Shown here: one piece after another, positions 59,669-64,000 of the stretch
Layout of the letters: every line of letters begins with the position of its first letter
Position numbering within the stretch: position 1 is the stretch's first letter
Source: Thermoanaerobaculia bacterium
GTDB taxonomy: Bacteria > Acidobacteriota > Thermoanaerobaculia > Multivoradales > JAIOJS01
Assembly: GCA_030429235.1 (NCBI GenBank)
Contig: JAUIDB010000004.1
Location: forward strand, 124,001-188,000
Direction of reading: 5' to 3'
DNA length: 64,000 bases
Program-made: the position numbers and the translations under genes
The notes under the pieces: model-generated
Database searches by the model: none
Seen by the model: the letters and a program-made list of their open reading frames with translations, nothing else
Told to the model about the DNA's origin: nothing

Positions 59669-60625
59669 GTGCAAGCACTAGACGACTCCGCCTTCGAAGA
59701 ACCGTTGATCGCCCTGCGACGTCAGATCGCTGAACTCGAGGGCTACCCCGAGGGTTCGGGCCACGAAAAGGACCTCGAGCGCCTCCGGCACCGGCTCGAC
59801 AAGGAGACCGACAGTGTGTTCCGCAATCTGTCGCGCTGGCAGAAGACGCTCATGGCGCGCCACGCCGAACGACCGTATACCCTCGACTACGTCGACCTGA
59901 TGATGGACGAGTGGGTCGAGTTCCACGGCGATCGGGCCTACGCCGACGATCCGGCGATCGTGTCCGGCTTCGCCACCTTCCGTGGCCAGCACGTGGCGGT
60001 GATCGGACACCAGAAGGGGCGTGACACCACCCAGCGGATCCGTCGAAACTTCGGACAGCCTCGTCCCGAGGGATACCGCAAAGCCCTACGCATCATGAAG
60101 TTGGCCGAGAAGTTCGGTCGTCCGATCCTCACCTTCATCGATACGCCCGGCGCCTATCCCGGCATCGGGGCCGAGGAGCGCGGCCAGGCCGAGGCGATCG
60201 CTCGCAACCTCCTCGAGATGGCGTCCCTGCGCGTTCCCGTCGTGGTCACGGTCACCGGAGAGGGTGGAAGCGGCGGAGCGCTGGCCCTCGGCGTGGGCGA
60301 CCGCGTCTTCATCCTGGAGTACGGCATCTACTCGGTGATCTCTCCCGAAGGGTGCGCGGCCATCCTGTGGAAGGACCAGGGGATGAAAGCGGTGGCCGCC
60401 GAAGCGATGCGTGTGACGGCCCCCGACCTGCTCGATCTCGGCGTCGTCGACGAGATCATCCCGGAACCGAGAGGGGGGGCTCACACCGACCCCGTGCTCA
60501 CCAGCCAGCGGATCGCCGACCGCCTCGAAGCGACCCTCGAGGAGTTGAACGACCGTTCCCCCGAGGAGCTTCTCGAAGCCCGCTACGAACGCTTCCGGAA
60601 GCTCGGCGTCTTTTCCGAGAGCTGA
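59669..60625 (+). CDS. accA: Acetyl-CoA carboxylase carboxyltransferase subunit alpha
   Basis: A 318-residue subunit that, with AccD, transfers the carboxyl group from biotin to acetyl-CoA to make malonyl-CoA. Motifs: RPYTLDYVDLMMDEWVEFHG, GHQKGRDTTQRIRRNFGQPR, TFIDTPGAYPGIGAEERGQA and [20 protein letters not shown]. The GTG start gives a typical N-terminus (DDSAFEEPLIALRRQI). accD is not in the window. recJ follows closely. Confidence 0.96.
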   Translation: MQALDDSAFEEPLIALRRQIAELEGYPEGSGHEKDLERLRHRLDKETDSVFRNLSRWQKTLMARHAERPYTLDYVDLMMDEWVEFHGDRAYADDPAIVSGFATFRGQHVAVIGHQKGRDTTQRIRRNFGQPRPEGYRKALRIMKLAEKFGRPILTFIDTPGAYPGIGAEERGQAEAIARNLLEMASLRVPVVVTVTGEGGSGGALALGVGDRVFILEYGIYSVISPEGCAAILWKDQGMKAVAAEAMRVTAPDLLDLGVVDEIIPEPRGGAHTDPVLTSQRIADRLEATLEELNDRSPEELLEARYERFRKLGVFSES

Positions 60626-60690
60626 TCCTGGACACCACGACGCCCGCTTCGGCTCCTACGGTTTCCGAGCCGTCGGAGAACGCTCCCGAC

Positions 60691-62376
60691 ATGGGCCGGG
60701 ACGACCCCGGCGAGTGGATCGAAGCCGAGCGCCCCACCGCCACCGAGACGCTCGTCGCCGCCGGCTACCCTGAGGATCAGGCGTTGCTGCTGGCCCGGCG
60801 AGGGATCGAGAGTGCGGCCGCCGCGGAGCAGTTCCTCAACCCCAGTCTCGACCAGCTCCATCCCCACTTCGCCCTCCACGGCATGGACCAGGCCGTGGAC
60901 CGTCTTCTCGAGCAGCGGGGAAGGGGCGGAATCGTGGTGGTCGGCGACTACGACGTTGACGGCGTGTCGTCCACGGCGATCATGTTGGCCACGCTGAGGG
61001 CCTGCGGCATCGAGTGTGAGGCCATCCTGCCGCACCGAAAACGCGACGGCTACGGACTGCAGCCGCAACACGTCGAGCGCGCCGTGGAGCGCGGCGCCGA
61101 ACTGATTCTGACCCTCGACTGCGGCACGACGGCGCACGAGCCGATCGCCCTGGCGCGCCTCTCGGGGCTCGACGTGATCGTCGTCGACCACCACCTACCG
61201 GGCGACGAGGAACTCCCGGACGCCATCCTGGTGAATCCGCAACAACCGGACTGTGGCTACCCCTTTCCCGAGCTCGCGGCTGCGGGCCTGGCCTTCAAGC
61301 TCGCTCTGGCCGTCGCCGAACGAGCCGGTCGAGACCTGCCGGTCGAAGCTCTTCTCAGGATCGCCTGCCTCGGAACGATCGCGGACATGGTGCCGCTGGT
61401 CGGTGAAAACCGGGTCATCGCGGCCTTGGGCCTACGAGCCCTCGAGGAGACGCGCTCGCGAGGCCTGCGCGCCCTGCTGGCCGAGGCCCGCATCGAACCG
61501 CCGTACCGCGCTTCCGATGTGGGCTACCGCATCGGGCCTCGGCTCAACGCGGTCGGTCGTGTCGGTTCGGCGGATCCGGCCCTCGAGTTGCTGATGACGC
61601 GGGACGACGAACGCGCTCGCCAGCTAGCCGGCGAGCTGGAAACGAGCAACCGCGACCGGCGGGACGAGGAAGCCCGGGTGGTCAGCGAAGCGGAGAGCCG
61701 GCTCGAAGCCCTGGCCGAACTCCCTCCGATCCTCGTGCTGTGGGACCCCGACTGGCACCGCGGGGTGGTCGGCATCGCGGCCTCGCGGTTGGCTCGCAAG
61801 TACCGCCGTCCCACCCTGCTCTTGCAGGTCGAGGGCGAGCGGGCCTCCGGCTCGGGTCGGAGCGTGGCGGGGATCGAGCTGTTCGACTTCCTCGACGCCT
61901 GGCGAGATCGGCTGCTGCGCTTCGGCGGACACTCGCAGGCGGTGGGACTCAGCGTGGAGATGGAACAGCTCGAGGAGCTGGCGGCAGAGTGGAGAGAAGC
62001 GGCGTTGGTCTGGCCCGAAGAGACCCGGCAGCGACGGTACCACTACGAGCTGTCGCTGACGCCGGGTCAGATCGACCAGGATCTCTGGCATCGTCTGGTA
62101 CAGCTGGAACCCTACGGTGTCGGCAATCCGCAGCCTCTGGTCCGCCTCGGACCCTTACGGCTCGATCCTGAGCGCTCTCCTCGCACCTTCGGCCAGGATC
62201 ATCTGCGGGCCTTCGTAGTGGGTCGAGACGGGCGCAAGGCGACCTTGCTCGGCTGGGGTTGGCAGTCGAAGCGGCACCGCTTGGAGGGTGAATTCGAGGC
62301 GCTGGGACGGCTGGAGAAGGACCGCCGGTACCACAACCTCGAGCTCCACCTGTCGGAGGTACGCCCCGTTGGCTAG
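60691..62376 (+). CDS. recJ: Single-stranded-DNA-specific exonuclease RecJ
   Basis: A 561-residue 5'-3' exonuclease of the DHH family. GIVVVGDYDVDGVSSTAIML, TLDCGTTAHEP, VDHHLPGDEELPDAILVNP and the DHHA1 part (GRSVAGIELFDFL, RFGGHSQAVGLSVE) are intact. ATG 60691 is the first conventional start, with GGAGA upstream. A CTG at 60622 would overlap the accA stop as CTGA and add 23 residues. Length from 60691 is normal. The stop overlaps the start of the next gene. Confidence 0.93.
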   Translation: MGRDDPGEWIEAERPTATETLVAAGYPEDQALLLARRGIESAAAAEQFLNPSLDQLHPHFALHGMDQAVDRLLEQRGRGGIVVVGDYDVDGVSSTAIMLATLRACGIECEAILPHRKRDGYGLQPQHVERAVERGAELILTLDCGTTAHEPIALARLSGLDVIVVDHHLPGDEELPDAILVNPQQPDCGYPFPELAAAGLAFKLALAVAERAGRDLPVEALLRIACLGTIADMVPLVGENRVIAALGLRALEETRSRGLRALLAEARIEPPYRASDVGYRIGPRLNAVGRVGSADPALELLMTRDDERARQLAGELETSNRDRRDEEARVVSEAESRLEALAELPPILVLWDPDWHRGVVGIAASRLARKYRRPTLLLQVEGERASGSGRSVAGIELFDFLDAWRDRLLRFGGHSQAVGLSVEMEQLEELAAEWREAALVWPEETRQRRYHYELSLTPGQIDQDLWHRLVQLEPYGVGNPQPLVRLGPLRLDPERSPRTFGQDHLRAFVVGRDGRKATLLGWGWQSKRHRLEGEFEALGRLEKDRRYHNLELHLSEVRPVG

Positions 62377-64000
62377 TCCCCGCACCATTCGGCTGCTCAA
62401 GGCGTTCCTGCTGGGGCTGGTGGTTCTGACCCTGCTCGTGGTCGGTGCCCTCTACACGATCGGCAAGAAGGCCCAGTTCACCCCTCCCACCCGGAGCCCG
62501 GATGCGGTCGACACCGACCCTGGAACGCAGCAGCAGGGGAGCGGGTTCGACCACACCGTTTCGCGAGACGGCGAGCCGCTGTTCCGCATGCGCGGGGGCC
62601 GCGACCGTCGCGACCAGGACGGCAATCTGTTCGTCGAGGATGTTCTCGTCACGGTGTTCCGCCCCAACGGCGAACGACTCGAGGTCGTGGCCGACCAGGC
62701 GCGGTACAACCTGGAGCGCGAGTCGGCTGAACTGCAAGGCAACGTCACCATCGCCGGAGACGACGGCCTGGCGCTGACCACCGAGAAGCTCTTACTGCAG
62801 CAGGGAGGACGGATTCTCGAAAGCACCGGCGACGTCGAATTCCGCTACGGACAGAACGGAGCGATCACGGGAATGGCCGGAAAACTCCGAGCCGATCTCG
62901 AGCGCGAGGTGTTCATCTTCCAGTCCGGTGTCACTATGTCGGGGTCCCAGGACTACCAGCTGAAAGCCAACCGGGTCTTGATCGAACGCGGGGAGCGGCT
63001 GATTCGGGCGACCGGCGAGGTCCGCGTTCGTTGGCAGGATTCGGTACTCAACGCCGACCAGGTCGCCGCGACCCTGGCCTCACACCAGGACCGACTCCGA
63101 TTCCTGCGCGCCCATTGGAACGTCTCGGTTCGTCTGCATACTGGTCTCGCCGACCAGGCGCGGGTGACCCGCCTCCGCGGCAGTCGACTCGGCATTCTGT
63201 TCGACGGCCCGGAAGGCGAGGTCAGCCGCATCGAGATCGAAGACGAGGTGCGAGGACGCGCCCGCATCGAGTCGGCGAGCGCCATGGGGACCAGCGTCCT
63301 CTGGAAGACCCGCTTTTTCAAGGGGGACTTCGTGCGGGGCAACCTCAACAGCGTCCTCGCCGAGGGCAGGGCAGAGCTCACCGAGTACCTCACCGCCGAC
63401 CCGAGCTTTCTGATCCGGCGCATCTGCTCGGCGCGGTCGAACGCTCGCTTCGGCCCCAACGGCGAGATGCAACAGATCAACGCGCTGCGCGAAGTCGACA
63501 TCCAGAACCGCCAGGTACAGATGCTGGCCGACTCGACCCGTGTCACTCCCGAGAGCCTCGAGGTCGAGGGCATGCCGGTGCTGGTGGTCGGCGGGCTCGG
63601 TAAGATCGAAGCCCCGAAGGTGAACTACTCGGAATCGAACGGCCTGGTCCACGCCACCGGAGGCGTCGAGGTCGAGCTTCCCCCGGATCTCTCGAACCCG
63701 CTGGCCGCGGGTCCCCTGTCCGGCGGACAGGAGCCGGTCCGCGTCACCTCCGACGAGGGTTTCATCCGACCCAGCACCAGTTCCTTCATGTTCCAGGGCA
63801 ACGTGCGGGCCTGGTCGGGGCCCCGCCTGCTGCGTTCGCATACCCTGCGGGGCGACGCCGAGCCCCAACGGTTGACCGCGGGCGGGGGCGTGGAGAACGT
63901 CTGGAGCGTGGTGCGCACTAGTACCAACAGAGACGAACGCTCCCAGGTTCGGGTCCGCGCCGACGGCCTGATCTACGAGCCCGAGGCCTCGTTGGCCACC
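62369..64000 (+). CDS. LptC/LptA-like lipopolysaccharide-transport protein, 3' end outside the window
   Basis: A frame starting at TTG 62369, overlapping the recJ stop by eight bases, stays open to the right edge (544 residues visible). Residues 8-27 form a membrane anchor (LLKAFLLGLVVLTLLVVGAL). The rest is a long run of short beta-strands of the OstA/LptA-LptC jelly-roll type (VVADQARYNLERESAELQGN, VTIAGDDGLALTTEKLLLQQ, GDVEFRYGQNG). LptC-like and LptA-like parts appear fused in one chain. It would move LPS across the periplasm. Confidence 0.78.
   Translation, partial: MASPRTIRLLKAFLLGLVVLTLLVVGALYTIGKKAQFTPPTRSPDAVDTDPGTQQQGSGFDHTVSRDGEPLFRMRGGRDRRDQDGNLFVEDVLVTVFRPNGERLEVVADQARYNLERESAELQGNVTIAGDDGLALTTEKLLLQQGGRILESTGDVEFRYGQNGAITGMAGKLRADLEREVFIFQSGVTMSGSQDYQLKANRVLIERGERLIRATGEVRVRWQDSVLNADQVAATLASHQDRLRFLRAHWNVSVRLHTGLADQARVTRLRGSRLGILFDGPEGEVSRIEIEDEVRGRARIESASAMGTSVLWKTRFFKGDFVRGNLNSVLAEGRAELTEYLTADPSFLIRRICSARSNARFGPNGEMQQINALREVDIQNRQVQMLADSTRVTPESLEVEGMPVLVVGGLGKIEAPKVNYSESNGLVHATGGVEVELPPDLSNPLAAGPLSGGQEPVRVTSDEGFIRPSTSSFMFQGNVRAWSGPRLLRSHTLRGDAEPQRLTAGGGVENVWSVVRTSTNRDERSQVRVRADGLIYEPEASLAT

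Overview
The window is GC-rich, densely coded chromosomal DNA from a Gram-negative bacterium. Lipopolysaccharide-transport, Mla phospholipid-transport, lipoprotein and TolC-type genes imply an outer membrane, and a complete run of diaminopimelate genes implies meso-DAP peptidoglycan. CarD/CdnL, a FecR-DUF6600 protein, a GH44-type glycosidase and secreted proteins ending in a DGFESG motif fit Acidobacteriota or a neighbouring phylum. That placement is inference; no rRNA gene is present to test it.

Layout. 1-3 kb: envelope module (M23 peptidase, bactofilin-like protein, PilZ/AMIN-like protein). 3-5.8 kb: glgC-glgA glycogen synthesis. 6-8.4 kb: two tandem ATP-grasp ligases of unknown product. 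8.5-11.3 kb: minus-strand operon (small membrane protein, thiE-like, acpS, lspA, rluD-like), preceded by a perfect palindrome with a -10-like box in its loop. 11.3-17.7 kb: FecR-DUF6600 protein, TPR/cNMP-like protein, def, lipoprotein, cysS, yraN. 17.7-21.9 kb: tRNA-Gly, tRNA-Cys and a 3.8-kb island bounded by a 55-bp duplication of the tRNA-Cys 3' end. 22-25.4 kb: GH44-type glycosidase, tRNA-Leu(UAA) with a downstream repeat array, DinB-like protein. 25.4-32.2 kb: a six-gene overlapping lysine/DAP operon and a divergent ACT-domain gene. 32.3-38.1 kb: dnaB, mlaEFD, radA. 38-44.6 kb (minus): recQ, beta-helix protein, purC, cyclase-like protein. 44.7-52.2 kb: two Opp-type ATPases, then a TolC/Yip1/HlyD/MacB-type export operon. 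52-56 kb: nitrilase-like, TauE-like, M23 peptidase, a second tRNA-Leu with its own repeat array, carD. 56-64 kb: TPR protein, zinc-ribbon protein, priA, accA, recJ and an LptC/LptA-like gene cut by the right edge.

The strongest unusual signals are four. (1) Both tRNA-Leu genes are followed by tandem repeat units that carry short antisense copies of their own T-arm/acceptor sequence. (2) The tRNA-Cys island carries a single gene, a membrane-anchored TPR - GreA/B-C-like - PIN protein, and no integrase. (3) MlaD is fused to a C-terminal region that looks like an outer-membrane beta-barrel, suggesting a one-protein inner-to-outer membrane bridge. (4) Two adjacent ATP-grasp paralogues have no recognisable pathway partners.

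Most operons use overlapping stop/start codons (ATGA, GTGA, TTGA, TAATG). Where no longer start was supported I chose starts by those overlaps and by purine-rich ribosome binding sites. Functional calls rest on sequence motifs read by eye; no database search was run.
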